Positions 15,735-26,308 of a DNA stretch of 33,569 nucleotides are shown here, one piece after another. A program made the position numbers and the translations under genes. Every line of letters starts with the position of its first letter. The stretch's first letter is position 1. The notes beneath the pieces were generated by a model. That model saw nothing but the letters and a program-made list of their open reading frames with translations, had not been told where the DNA came from and searched no databases. Source of the stretch: an uncultured Clostridium sp. (GTDB lineage Bacteria; Bacillota; Clostridia; Oscillospirales; Butyricicoccaceae); the NCBI GenBank assembly GCA_947427035.1, contig CANEGK010000027.1:1-33569 (forward strand), written 5' to 3'.

Positions 15735-15771
15735 AAAAAAGCCGCCATGCGGACGCTTTCCGCATGACGGC
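15735..15771 (-). terminator. Intrinsic terminator of the transketolase operon
   Basis: On the minus strand a 13-bp stem with one mismatch (15741-15753 with 15759-15771) is followed by six U residues. It separates the transketolase genes from the phage-type cassette, so the cassette is not expected to be driven by the transketolase promoter. Confidence 0.85.
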
Positions 15772-15800
15772 TTGATGATCTGTTCCCCCGACAGGGGTTT

Positions 15801-16766
15801 TTATTTTCTCGCGACGGCCTTTTTCGCGGCGCGCACAATGGCGTCGGCCGTCAGGTTAAAGCGCTCGCGCAGAAAGGCTTCGGTGCCGACTTCGCCGAAC
15901 GAATCGTAAATGCCGACCATCTCGACAGGCGCGGGCGCAGTTTTGCTCAGCGACGACGCCACCGCCGAGCCCAGCCCGCCGATGACGTTGTGGTTTTCCG
16001 CGGTGACAAAGCAGCCGCACTTTTTGGAATAGGCGGCCAGCGTTTCGTCGTCCATGGGTTTCCAGGTAAAGGCGTTGAGCACGGCGGCACTGACGCCCTG
16101 CGCCGCCAGCGCTTCGGCGGCCTTGAGCGCTTCGCCGACCATGATGCCGGACGCGACGATGCAGACGTCGGCGCCGTCGCGCAGAGCGGCGATTTTGCCC
16201 AACTCAAAGGTCGATCCCTTTTCGTAAATGCCGACGGCCAGCTTGCGCAGCATACGGATATAAAACACGCCGTAGGCGTCCTGCAATTCGCGGACGAGCC
16301 ATTCGAGCTGAACGGTGTCGCACGGCTCGACCAGCGTGATTTGCGGAATGGCCATCAGCGCCCCCATATCCTCAAAGGGCATGTGCGTGCCGCCGTTGTA
16401 CGCCGCCGTAACGCCCGGGTCGCTGCCCAGAATGCGCACATTGAGCTTGGGGTAGCAGCACGAAATGAAGATCTGGTCGACGCAGCGGCGCGAGGCAAAC
16501 GGCCCAAAGGAGTGGGCGAAGGGCACCATGCCCGCGGCCGACAGTCCGGCGGCCGTGCCGATCATGTTGTTTTCCTGAATGCCGCAGTCGATGGCGCGGT
16601 CGGGGAATTCCTTGAAAAACGGCTTGACGCCCGACGAGCCGACCAGGTCGGCGTCGAGCACGCAGATACGCTTGTCCTCGCGCGCCAGCTCGAGAAGGGT
16701 GTTGACATAGACGGAGCGCATTTCGACCGTCTCTTTTTCAAAGGCGCTTTTTACGGTGTAGCTCAT
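15801..16766 (-). CDS. Transketolase, C-terminal subunit
   Basis: This 321-residue protein carries the pyrimidine-binding and C-terminal domains of split transketolase. Cues are VLDADLVGSSGVKPF, the catalytic-Glu region GIQENNMIGTAAGLSAAG (Glu contacts thiamine diphosphate), and the C-terminal FVTAENHNVIGGLG. With the N-terminal subunit encoded two bases upstream, it transfers two-carbon units between sugar phosphates in the non-oxidative pentose phosphate pathway. The ribosome binding site AGGGGGGAA lies across the upstream stop codon. In related Clostridia such split pairs may act on other donors or in ascorbate/pentose use, so the exact substrate is not fixed. Confidence 0.93.
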   Translation of the reverse strand: MSYTVKSAFEKETVEMRSVYVNTLLELAREDKRICVLDADLVGSSGVKPFFKEFPDRAIDCGIQENNMIGTAAGLSAAGMVPFAHSFGPFASRRCVDQIFISCCYPKLNVRILGSDPGVTAAYNGGTHMPFEDMGALMAIPQITLVEPCDTVQLEWLVRELQDAYGVFYIRMLRKLAVGIYEKGSTFELGKIAALRDGADVCIVASGIMVGEALKAAEALAAQGVSAAVLNAFTWKPMDDETLAAYSKKCGCFVTAENHNVIGGLGSAVASSLSKTAPAPVEMVGIYDSFGEVGTEAFLRERFNLTADAIVRAAKKAVARK

Positions 16767-16768
16767 GC

Positions 16769-17608
16769 TTATTCCCCCCTGACCCGGGCCAGAACGGCCT
16801 CGGCCTTTTCAATGGACGGCGCGATTTCCTCCGGCTTGAAGGCGATATGGTGGTTGGGGAACTTTTGCAGCGCGAACTCGCAGCCGTTGCCCTTGATGGT
16901 GTCCAGAATGATCATGACGGGCTTTTCATCCTGCGCCTTGCCGGCGTGAATGGCGTCCAGAATCTCGTCGACGTTGTGGCCGTCGACCTTTTTGGTCAGC
17001 CAGCCGAAGCTTTCGAACTTGTCGACCATGTCCCCCATGTGCATGACGTCGTCGCACTTTCCGTCCAGCTGCTGCTTGTTGAGGTCGACAAAGCCAATCA
17101 GATGGCTGAGCTTGAAGTGGGCGGCAAACATGGCGCCCTCCCACACCTGGCCCTCGTTGCACTCGCCGTCGCCCAGCACCAGATAGGTGTAGCTGTCGCG
17201 GCCCTGGATGCGGTTGCCCAGCGTCAGGCCGCAGGCCAGCGAAATGCCCTGGCCGAGCGAGCCGGTCGTCATGTCGACGCCGGGCGTTTTGAGCCGGTCG
17301 CAGTGGCTGGGCAGAATGGTCCCGCCCTGGTTGAGGGTCTTCAGCACCTCGCGGGGGAAGTACCCCTTGAGCGCCAGTGTCGCGTAAAGCGCCGGGCCGG
17401 CGTGGCCCTTGGACATGACCAGCCGGTCGCGTTCCGGCCACTGGGGATTTTTGGGGTCGATGCGCATTTCACCGCCGTACAAAACGGCCAGCGCTTCTAC
17501 AATGGACATGGCGCCGCCGACGTGGCCAAAGCCCAGCGCGGCAAATTCCCTGAGCGTCTCGACGCGGATTTCCTCGGCAAAGACGCGCACTGCCTGATTT
17601 TTTTCCAT
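16769..17608 (-). CDS. Transketolase, N-terminal subunit
   Basis: This 279-residue protein is the diphosphate-binding half of split transketolase. The thiamine-diphosphate/Mg motif is GDGECNEGQVWEGAMFAA (GDG ... N spacing). HVGGAMSIVEALAVLYGG and KGHAGPALYATLALKGYFP are the characteristic N-terminal elements, and GSLGQGISLACG is conserved. It is the first gene of a two-gene operon, with a promoter (TTGCAA / TACACT, extended -10) about 50 bases upstream and AGGTGTC as ribosome binding site. Two separate polypeptides is the normal organisation in many Firmicutes, not a frameshift. Confidence 0.94.
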   Translation of the reverse strand: MEKNQAVRVFAEEIRVETLREFAALGFGHVGGAMSIVEALAVLYGGEMRIDPKNPQWPERDRLVMSKGHAGPALYATLALKGYFPREVLKTLNQGGTILPSHCDRLKTPGVDMTTGSLGQGISLACGLTLGNRIQGRDSYTYLVLGDGECNEGQVWEGAMFAAHFKLSHLIGFVDLNKQQLDGKCDDVMHMGDMVDKFESFGWLTKKVDGHNVDEILDAIHAGKAQDEKPVMIILDTIKGNGCEFALQKFPNHHIAFKPEEIAPSIEKAEAVLARVRGE

Positions 17609-17659
17609 GCTGACACCTGCCTGTCTATAAAATGGTAAAAAGGCTTTTCATATGCTTCC

Positions 17660-17688
17660 AGTGTACCAGAAATCGGCGTATGTTGCAA
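17660..17688 (-). promoter_or_regulatory. Promoter of the transketolase operon
   Basis: On the minus strand TTGCAA (17683-17688) and TACACT (17660-17665) have a 17-bp spacer, with TGG directly before the -10 box (extended -10). Predicted start near 17653, about 45 bases before the ATG. Confidence 0.6.
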
Positions 17689-17689
17689 G

Positions 17690-17868
17690 ACCGCCGGGGA
17701 TAAATGCCCGGCTTGCGGCTGCTTTATGTACAAAGGCGCCATTCTATAACGACCGGTAGAAGGGAAGAGCGGGGGAAACCTTTGGCCGCCCGAGTACGGG
17801 GGGTAAAAACGGCACACAATAGACACCAGAGGGCTTTTGCAAAACGTGTAAAAATAATTATATAAAAC
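17690..17868. other. Non-coding interval between divergent promoters
   Basis: The gap between the transketolase gene and the RHH gene is 316 bases in all. It holds the two divergent promoters listed separately. The remaining middle has one short hairpin (GCCGGG/CCCGGC, 17693-17712) and a low-complexity AT-rich stretch near its right end. No RNA gene, CIRCE or CtsR-type operator was recognised. Confidence 0.5.
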
Positions 17869-17870
17869 TA

Positions 17871-17898
17871 TTGACAAATTAATAATGCGTGTTATAAT
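17871..17898 (+). promoter_or_regulatory. Strong sigma-A promoter of the RHH gene-clpB operon, with operator-like symmetry
   Basis: TTGACA (17871-17876) and TATAAT (17893-17898) with a 16-bp spacer are near consensus. An AT-rich stretch upstream could act as an UP element. Arms ATGC (17885-17888) and GCAT (17903-17906) flank the -10 box, a weak, incomplete dyad that could be an operator; this part is speculative. Transcription would start about 17905, and AAAGGAGAGG follows at 17909-17918. Confidence 0.82.
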
Positions 17899-17924
17899 TT
17901 ATGCATAGAAAGGAGAGGGGCGTC

Positions 17925-18569
17925 ATGGACAAAAGCGTATACAGCCTGGTGCTGATCGACGAGCTGGTCGAAAGGCTGGATCGCGCGGCCTATGCGCGCG
18001 GGCAGAGCCGCTCGGGGCTGATCAACGAGATTCTGGCCGAATACCTGTCCTATACCACACCGGAAATGCACATGCAGCAGGTGCTCGACTCCGCCCGCCG
18101 CTTGCTCGGCACAGGGGGCGAAATGCAATTGGTCGCGCCGCCGTCGGGCGGCGGCATGGTGCTGCGTTCGGCCCTCCGGTATCGGTACAACCCCACTGTG
18201 CGCTACTCGATCGAGCTGTTTCGGGCGCAGAACGGGGCGGCCGGCCGCCTGCGGGCGCAGCTGCGAACCCGCAGCGAGGTGCTGCTGGGCGACGCCGAGC
18301 GGTTTTTCACCCTGTGGAATGGGCTGGAAAATCGCCTGCGAAGCGGCGTGCAGGCCGACATTGAGCCGGGGCGGTACACCCGCCTTTTGCAGCCGGAAGA
18401 GCAGGGCCTGAGCGCGCAGTCGCTGGGCGAGTGCATCGCCGATTATGTCATTTTGTTTGACGACGCGCTGCGGCTTTATTTTGAAAATCTCGACGACGAA
18501 AAAAAAGCGGCCGCCGAGGTCGGCCGGCGCTACGCCGGCTATCTCAAGGCGGGCAGGCCGCTGCTGTGA
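17925..18569 (+). CDS. Ribbon-helix-helix (CopG-like) DNA-binding protein with unknown C-terminal domain
   Basis: This 214-residue protein opens with a CopG/Arc ribbon-helix-helix domain (MDKSVYSLVLIDELVERLDR ... GQSRSGLINEILAEYL, residues ~1-45), normally used for dimeric major-groove binding. The rest (~60-214) is a helical and beta region containing LRYRYNPTVRYSIELF and ADYVILFDDALRLYFENLDD that I do not recognise. The start at 17925 follows AAAGGAGAGG by about six bases; a frame start at 17901 lies upstream of the ribosome binding site. It is 52 bases before clpB with no terminator between, so the two genes form one operon. By context it may repress its own operon or sense stress, but no target is shown by sequence. 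Confidence 0.75.
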   Translation: MDKSVYSLVLIDELVERLDRAAYARGQSRSGLINEILAEYLSYTTPEMHMQQVLDSARRLLGTGGEMQLVAPPSGGGMVLRSALRYRYNPTVRYSIELFRAQNGAAGRLRAQLRTRSEVLLGDAERFFTLWNGLENRLRSGVQADIEPGRYTRLLQPEEQGLSAQSLGECIADYVILFDDALRLYFENLDDEKKAAAEVGRRYAGYLKAGRPLL

Positions 18570-18621
18570 GCGCGCAGGACGGGCGCGCCGCGGCGGCCCT
18601 TTGTCATCATAAAGGAGTGAA

Positions 18622-21243
<2,622 letters not shown>

Positions 21244-21253
21244 AAAATCCCCC

Positions 21254-21282
21254 TTGACAGCCGCCGCTTTCTGCGGTAGAAT
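21254..21282 (+). promoter_or_regulatory. Sigma-A promoter of the cation ATPase leader
   Basis: TTGACA (21254-21259) and TAGAAT (21277-21282) have a 17-bp spacer. They lie only 10 bases after the clpB stop codon. Transcription would start near 21289, at the 5' edge of the aptamer. Confidence 0.85.
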
Positions 21283-21288
21283 AATCGC

Positions 21289-21415
21289 AATCGAATATCC
21301 CGGAGGGAGTAGTTTTAAACACCGTGATCAACAGCGTGGGGCCGTGCGGCCTCTGGTGCGGTGTCCGAACAGGTAACGAGACTCTTGGCGCAGTTCAGCG
21401 CCAAGAGTCTTTTTT
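21289..21415 (+). ncRNA. yybP-ykoY (Mn2+) riboswitch with expression platform
   Basis: The leader carries the two conserved internal-loop strands of the yybP-ykoY class. The 5' strand is GGAGGGAGTAG (21302-21312) and the 3' strand AACGAGAC (21375-21382). An outer stem ACACCG/CGGTGT (21319-21324 with 21359-21364) and an inner stem GGGGCC/GGCCTC lie between them. The class binds Mn2+ and controls Mn exporters and P-type ATPases. Its P1 3' strand (CTCTTGG from 21381) is also the left arm of the terminator, so aptamer folding and termination exclude each other; metal binding should switch the ATPase on. The gene downstream fits the class (compare the known L. lactis yoaB arrangement). Confidence 0.85.
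21379..21415 (+). terminator. Riboswitch-controlled intrinsic terminator
   Basis: A perfect 12-bp stem (21380-21391 with 21398-21409), loop AGTTCA, is followed by six U residues. It overlaps the 3' strand of the yybP-ykoY aptamer, so it forms only when the aptamer does not. It is also the first terminator met by transcripts reading out of clpB. Confidence 0.9.
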
Positions 21416-21483
21416 ACAGTCCGCGCGTATGCCTGTGCGCCGTGCGCACACACTATTTTCATTCTGAAAAAGGAGCTGTCAAC

Positions 21484-24135
21484 ATGTACCACGACAAAAG
21501 CGCCCAAGAGGTTTTGCAGACACTGGGCGTGACGAGCGAAGCCGGCCTGAGCACCGGCGAAGCGCAGAGCCGCCTGGGGCAATATGGCGCCAACCGGCTG
21601 GAGGAGAAAAAGGGGAAAAGCCGGCTGCAAATGTTTCTGTCGCAGCTCAACGACCCCATGATTTACATTCTTTTTGCCGCCGCTGCCGTTTCCTGTTTCC
21701 TCCGCGAGTTTTCCGACGCAGTGATCATCCTGTTCGTCGTCATGCTCAATGCCGTCGTCGGCATGGTGCAGGAAGGCAAGGCGCAGGACGCGCTCGACGC
21801 CCTGAAAAAGCTTTCGTCCCCGTCGGCGCTGGTACGGCGCGAGGGCGTTTTGTGTGAAATACCGGCCGAACAGCTGGTGCCCGGCGACATTGTCGTGCTC
21901 GAGGCCGGGCGCGTCGTGCCGTGCGATCTGCGGCTTGTCACGGCAATCAATTTAAAGGTTGAAGAGTCGGCGCTGACGGGCGAAAGCGTGCCCGTCACCA
22001 AAGAGGCCGACACTGTCGTGGCGGAAAACGCCGGCCTGGGCGACCGCGTCAACATGGCCTTTTCGTCGACGTCGGTCACCTACGGCCGTGGTGAGGGCGT
22101 CTGCGTCGCCACCGGCATGAACACTGAAATCGGCCGCATCGCGTCCATGCTGGGCGGAGCGCCCGATGAAATGACCCCGCTGCAAAAGCGCTTGGCCGAC
22201 CTTGGCAAGGTGCTGGGCATTCTGGCCGTCGGCATCTGCGCCGCGCTGTTTGTGCTGGCGGTGGTACAGGATCGGCCGGTGACGGAAATGCTGCTGACCG
22301 CTATCTCCCTGGCCGTCGCCGCCATTCCGGAAGGGCTGCCCGCCGTCGTCACCATCGTGCTGGCGCTGGGCGTCGGGCGGATGGTCAAGGTCAACACCAT
22401 TGTACGCCGCCTGCCCGCTGTCGAAACGCTGGGCGCCGTCAGCATTGTCTGCTCTGACAAGACGGGCACGCTGACGCAGAACAAAATGACGGTCACCCGC
22501 ATTTATTATAACGGCAAAATCGACGCCGCCAACGCGATGGCGCCCGATCAGGACGACGCCTTTTTGCAGGGCTTTATCCTGTGCAACGACGCCAGTACAA
22601 AGGGCGGCAACCGCGTCGGCGACCCGACCGAGCTGGCGCTGCTCGACATGGGCGAGCGCTTTAACCTGACCCGCGAGGGCATTGAAGAATGTATGCCGCG
22701 CATCAACGAGCAGGCTTTCGACTCCGGCCGCAAAATGATGACGACGGTGCACCGCGACGAGCAGCGCGGCCGCGTCGTCGCCTTTACCAAGGGCGCCGTC
22801 GACGTCATGCTGCCGCGCTGCACCGGCATTCTGCTGAATGGCGAGACGCGGCCCATCACCGAGCAGGACAAAAAAGACATCATGGCCGCGTCCAACAGCA
22901 TGGCGTCCGACGCGCTGCGCGTGCTGGCCCTGGCACAGAAGCTGGGCGACGACAGCGCGACGGAAAAGGATTTGACCTTTGTCGGCCTGGTCGGCATGAT
23001 AGACCCGCCGCGGCTCGAGGCGCGCGACGCCGTTGAAAGCTTTAAACATGCGGGCATCCGCACCGTCATGATCACCGGCGACCATCGCGACACGGCCTAC
23101 GCCATCGCGCACGAGCTGGGTATTGCCGACGCTCCGGAGCAGTGTATGTCGGGCGGCGAGCTGGACAAAATGAGCGTCGAAGAGCTGGCCAAAGTCATCG
23201 ACAACGTGCGTGTGTTCGCCCGTGTGTCGCCCGAGCATAAGGTCATGATCGTCTCGGCTCTGCGCTCAAAGGGCTATATCGTCTCGATGACGGGTGACGG
23301 CGTCAACGACGCGCCCTCGCTCAAAGCGGCCGATATCGGCGTTGCTATGGGCATTACGGGCACCGACGTCGCCAAAGGCGCCGCTGATATGGTGCTGACC
23401 GACGACAACTTCGCCACCATTGAAAAGGCGGCGCGCGAGGGCCGCAACATCTACCAGAACATCAAAAAATCGGTGCTTTTCCTGCTGTCGAGCAACTTCG
23501 GCGAAGTGCTGACCATGTTCGTATCCATCGCCGCCGGTCTGGCCGCGCCGCTCAAGGCCATTCACATCCTGTGGATCAACCTCATCACCGACTCTCTGCC
23601 CGGTCTGGCCCTCGGCGTTGATTCGGGCGATCCCAACTGCATGAAGGTCCCGCCTCGCGACCCCAAAGAAAGCCTGTTTGCCCACGGCGGCATTTTCATC
23701 ACCGCTTTTTACGGCATCGCCATCGGCTGCCTGACGCTCGGCGCTTTTCTGTGGGCGCCGCTACAGGCCATCGCACAGGGCGGGCAGTCGCTTTCGCTTT
23801 CGGCCATCCGCGCCGCGCTGGAAAACCCCGCGCTGCTCATGCGCGCACAGACCTATGCTTTTACCGTGCTCGGCATTTCTCAGCTATTTCATGCCATCGG
23901 AATGCGCAACGTCAAGCGCTCGATTTTCCGTATGAACCACCTGGAAAACCGCGTCATGATTCTGGCCGTTGTCTTTGGCTTTGCGCTGCAAATCGCCGTG
24001 ACCGAAATACACTTCCTGACCCAGGTGTTCGGAACGATCGAGCTGACGCTGCGCGAATGGGGCGTTTTGACGCTGGTCGCCATGATTCCCCTTGCGCTGC
24101 ACGAAATCCTTGCGCCCGTTCTGCGCCGAAAATAA
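21484..24135 (+). CDS. P-type cation-transporting ATPase, P2A (Ca2+/Mn2+) type
   Basis: This 883-residue membrane pump has TGES (165-168) in the actuator domain and [20 protein letters not shown] in membrane segment 4. The phosphorylated aspartate is in [13 protein letters not shown] (D325) and the hinge is [18 protein letters not shown] (~604-621). The C-terminal membrane half has [15 protein letters not shown] in segment 6. This is the PMR1/SERCA-like P2A group, which moves Ca2+ or Mn2+; the Mn2+-class riboswitch in its leader favours manganese export. The ATG at 21484 has AAAAAGGAG about eight bases upstream. The frame is open further upstream but lies inside the leader RNA. It is followed by a strong terminator and is a single-gene unit. 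Confidence 0.94.
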   Translation: MYHDKSAQEVLQTLGVTSEAGLSTGEAQSRLGQYGANRLEEKKGKSRLQMFLSQLNDPMIYILFAAAAVSCFLREFSDAVIILFVVMLNAVVGMVQEGKAQDALDALKKLSSPSALVRREGVLCEIPAEQLVPGDIVVLEAGRVVPCDLRLVTAINLKVEESALTGESVPVTKEADTVVAENAGLGDRVNMAFSSTSVTYGRGEGVCVATGMNTEIGRIASMLGGAPDEMTPLQKRLADLGKVLGILAVGICAALFVLAVVQDRPVTEMLLTAISLAVAAIPEGLPAVVTIVLALGVGRMVKVNTIVRRLPAVETLGAVSIVCSDKTGTLTQNKMTVTRIYYNGKIDAANAMAPDQDDAFLQGFILCNDASTKGGNRVGDPTELALLDMGERFNLTREGIEECMPRINEQAFDSGRKMMTTVHRDEQRGRVVAFTKGAVDVMLPRCTGILLNGETRPITEQDKKDIMAASNSMASDALRVLALAQKLGDDSATEKDLTFVGLVGMIDPPRLEARDAVESFKHAGIRTVMITGDHRDTAYAIAHELGIADAPEQCMSGGELDKMSVEELAKVIDNVRVFARVSPEHKVMIVSALRSKGYIVSMTGDGVNDAPSLKAADIGVAMGITGTDVAKGAADMVLTDDNFATIEKAAREGRNIYQNIKKSVLFLLSSNFGEVLTMFVSIAAGLAAPLKAIHILWINLITDSLPGLALGVDSGDPNCMKVPPRDPKESLFAHGGIFITAFYGIAIGCLTLGAFLWAPLQAIAQGGQSLSLSAIRAALENPALLMRAQTYAFTVLGISQLFHAIGMRNVKRSIFRMNHLENRVMILAVVFGFALQIAVTEIHFLTQVFGTIELTLREWGVLTLVAMIPLALHEILAPVLRRK

Positions 24136-24149
24136 AAAACAGCGTGATG

Positions 24150-24177
24150 AAAAGCGCCCCATATGGGGCGCTTTTTT
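24150..24177. terminator. Intrinsic terminator of the cation ATPase gene
   Basis: A perfect palindrome (AAAGCGCCCCAT/ATGGGGCGCTTT) is followed by T6 on the + strand and preceded by A4, so it can terminate on either strand. Beyond it, up to the birA start (24178-24369), no gene or convincing promoter was seen. Confidence 0.9.
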
Positions 24178-24369
24178 GCAACCTGATGTGAATTATAGAC
24201 TGAAAATTGAGCCTGCATTGACCGGGTTATCGGGCAATCGGGTATGCCAATGCGGAGTTTGTCGTGTCGACCCTTGAAGGGGGAGCACCGAAAGCTGCTG
24301 AAAAGCAAATCCGGCCGTATTGCGCAGGGGCGCGGCAGCGTGATATGATAGGCCAAAGGAGTGAGGCAT

Positions 24370-25311
24370 GTGAAAGAAAGAATCCTCGCCCGGCTGGCGC
24401 AGGCACAGCCCGGGCGTGTTTCGGGGCAGGAGCTGGGGGACGAACTGAACGTCACCCGCGCCGCGGTTTGGAAGGCCGTCGAAGCCCTGCGGGCCGAAGG
24501 CTTTGTCATCGAAAGCGCCGCCGGCGGCGGCTACCGGCTGCTGGACGCGCCCAACCGGGTACGGCGCTGTCTTGTCCAGAATCTTTTGACAACGCGCGCG
24601 CTGGGGCGCGCCATGACGGTGCTGGACGAAGTCGGCTCGACAAACGCTGTGCTGCGCGAAAGGGCGGCGTCCGGCGGCGTTCACGGCGAAACAGTACTGG
24701 CGCGCCGGCAGACGGCAGGCCGCGGCCGGCTGGGGCGCAGCTTTCACTCGCCGCAGGACGGGGGCGTCTATCTGTCTGTGCTGCTAACGCGCGATTTTGA
24801 CCCCGCGCAGGTCACCATCCGCGCTGCCGCCGCCGTTCATCGCGCCGTCGCCGCGCTGTGCGGGCTGACCTGCGAAATCAAGTGGGTCAACGACCTGCTG
24901 CTGGACGGCCGCAAAATCTGCGGCATTTTGACCGAAGGGGTGTGCGAGCTGGAGACAGGCGCCATCACCGGCGCCGTCTGCGGCATCGGCGTCAATGTCG
25001 GGGGCGGCTTCCCGCCCGCGCTGCAAGACATTGCCGGCGCGCTGCCGGCGGATACCGACAAAAACGCGCTGGCCGCTGCTGTCTTAAACGAGCTGGAAAA
25101 GTGTCTGGACGAGGATTTTGAAACTCTGCTCGTCTACTATCGCCGCCATTGCCCGCTGCCGGGGCAGTGTGTGACCGTCCGACCCATCGGGGCCGAAGCG
25201 TATGAAGCCCGCGCCGTTGCCATCGATGAAAAGGGCCGCCTGGTCGTCGAACGAGGGGGCGGGCGCATCGCGCTTCCGGGCGGCGAGGTATCGCTGCATC
25301 GGGAGCATTAA
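24370..25311 (+). CDS. birA: Biotin-protein ligase / biotin operon repressor BirA
   Basis: This is a 313-residue bifunctional protein. An N-terminal winged helix-turn-helix (LGDELNVTRAAVWKAVEALR, ~22-41) precedes the ligase domain. The biotinyl-AMP loop is QTAGRGRLGRSFHSPQ (~112-127) and the catalytic lysine region is CEIKWVNDLLLDGRKICGIL (K171), followed by an SH3-like C-terminal domain. It attaches biotin to carboxylase subunits and may repress biotin genes. GTG 24370 was chosen because AAAGGAG ends eight bases before it; GTG 24361 overlaps the ribosome binding site. No biotin gene is adjacent. The gene converges on the kinase-like gene, sharing the last four bases. Confidence 0.93.
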   Translation: MKERILARLAQAQPGRVSGQELGDELNVTRAAVWKAVEALRAEGFVIESAAGGGYRLLDAPNRVRRCLVQNLLTTRALGRAMTVLDEVGSTNAVLRERAASGGVHGETVLARRQTAGRGRLGRSFHSPQDGGVYLSVLLTRDFDPAQVTIRAAAAVHRAVAALCGLTCEIKWVNDLLLDGRKICGILTEGVCELETGAITGAVCGIGVNVGGGFPPALQDIAGALPADTDKNALAAAVLNELEKCLDEDFETLLVYYRRHCPLPGQCVTVRPIGAEAYEARAVAIDEKGRLVVERGGGRIALPGGEVSLHREH

Positions 25312-26222
25312 AGCCCTTCCTGCCCAATGAATTCACGCAGAAGGGAGTCGTGCGGCACAGCCGAGGGCTGTACGGGCAGAGCCTGCTGCAAAAAGAACCG
25401 CAGTTCGGCGCACAATGCGGCGTAAGGGCCGTCATCGGGCAGCCAGGGGAGCACCAGCGTGCGGTACAGGCCCAGCTCGTAGGCCATGCCGGTTTCAATG
25501 CAGACGGCGGCGCGGCCGCGGTAGGGGACGATGTTTTTCCGCTCGCCCCGTCCGACGCTGGCGTAAAGCGAAAGGGTGTCTTCCACCGGGCGGCCGCGGA
25601 AAATGCGGTCGCGGCTCAGCCTGCGCAGAAGCCGCAGCTGCTCGGGGTACAAAACGGCGCCGTCCGGCGCGCGGAAGGCAGCCCCGGCATCGGCATAAAC
25701 GCCGGGGTCGACGCCGCCGGTCACCGCGGGGTTGAGGGCGTGAATGCCTTCGACAACGGCGATTTCGTTCGATTCCAGCGCAAAAGCGCGCGTACACTCG
25801 GCGCGCTCCTGTCGGCTGAAATCAAAAACAGGAACGTCGACGGCCTGTCCCGCACGCAGGCGCGCTAAGTGGTTTTGCAGCAGGGGGATATCGAGCCGTT
25901 CGGGCGATTCAAGGTCGATTTCACCGAACTCGTCGACGGGCAGAGGGCCTTCGGAATGCCCCAGAAAGTAGTCGTCCATCGACAGCGCCCGCCCCGGCCG
26001 CCCCTGCCGGGCCAGCGCGCCGGCCAGCAGCCGGGCCGCCGTTGTCTTCCCTGCGCCCGACGGGCCGGAAAGCAGCAGGACGGGCGATGTTTGCGGCGCG
26101 CGCGCCACACGGGCTGCCGTTTCTTCAATCTGACGGCAGAGCGCCTCTTCGCACTGGGCAATCTGCCCTGCGGGGTCAAGCAGCAGCTGAGAGCTGACAC
26201 GGGCAATATCATAAATTTTCAT
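25308..26222 (-). CDS. Uridine kinase/phosphoribulokinase-family P-loop kinase
   Basis: This 304-residue protein has the P loop LLLSGPSGAGKTTAARL (~52-66), the substrate loop SMDDYF, VFDFSRQERAE, the Walker-B-like VVEGIHALNP, and the lid RRLSRDRIFRGRPVEDTL. This is the pattern of uridine kinase-like proteins of Clostridia, which phosphorylate a nucleoside or a related small substrate with ATP. It lacks the TGS domain of the long threonyl-tRNA-synthetase-like forms. The true substrate is uncertain. The ATG at 26222 has GGAGGTG six bases upstream. It is a separate unit after the dipeptidase terminator; a perfect inverted repeat lies in its leader/promoter region. Confidence 0.85.
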   Translation of the reverse strand: MKIYDIARVSSQLLLDPAGQIAQCEEALCRQIEETAARVARAPQTSPVLLLSGPSGAGKTTAARLLAGALARQGRPGRALSMDDYFLGHSEGPLPVDEFGEIDLESPERLDIPLLQNHLARLRAGQAVDVPVFDFSRQERAECTRAFALESNEIAVVEGIHALNPAVTGGVDPGVYADAGAAFRAPDGAVLYPEQLRLLRRLSRDRIFRGRPVEDTLSLYASVGRGERKNIVPYRGRAAVCIETGMAYELGLYRTLVLPWLPDDGPYAALCAELRFFLQQALPVQPSAVPHDSLLREFIGQEGL

Positions 26223-26248
26223 GTCGTGCACCTCCGTTCTTCTATATC

Positions 26249-26270
26249 TATACAGTGTTAAACCTGTATA
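26249..26270. promoter_or_regulatory. Operator-like inverted repeat upstream of the kinase gene
   Basis: TATACAG (26249-26255) and CTGTATA (26264-26270) form a perfect 7-bp inverted repeat with an 8-base centre, 27-48 bases upstream of the kinase ATG (26222). Minus-strand TTGACC is found upstream, near 26274-26279, but no convincing -10 at the right distance. The dyad could be a repressor site or a stem in the leader. I do not recognise the regulator. Confidence 0.35.
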
Positions 26271-26308
26271 TTCCGGTCAAAAAGCGGGAATTGCAGGAAG
26301 CAAAGATG

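Noticed and set aside
4072..15740. Attachment-site direct repeats flanking the phage-type cassette
   Set aside because: Left and right ends both carry terminators with similar A-runs and GC stems, but I found no shared direct repeat beyond a few bases.
15784..15799. CCCC/GGGG hairpin followed by T5 on the plus strand
   Set aside because: Four base pairs only, and no plus-strand gene precedes it; probably chance near the transketolase stop.
24178..24369. Promoter or BirA box before birA
   Set aside because: A TTGCGC/TATGAT pair lies too close to the ribosome binding site and a TTGACC at 24218 lacks a good -10; no palindromic BirA-type operator was seen.
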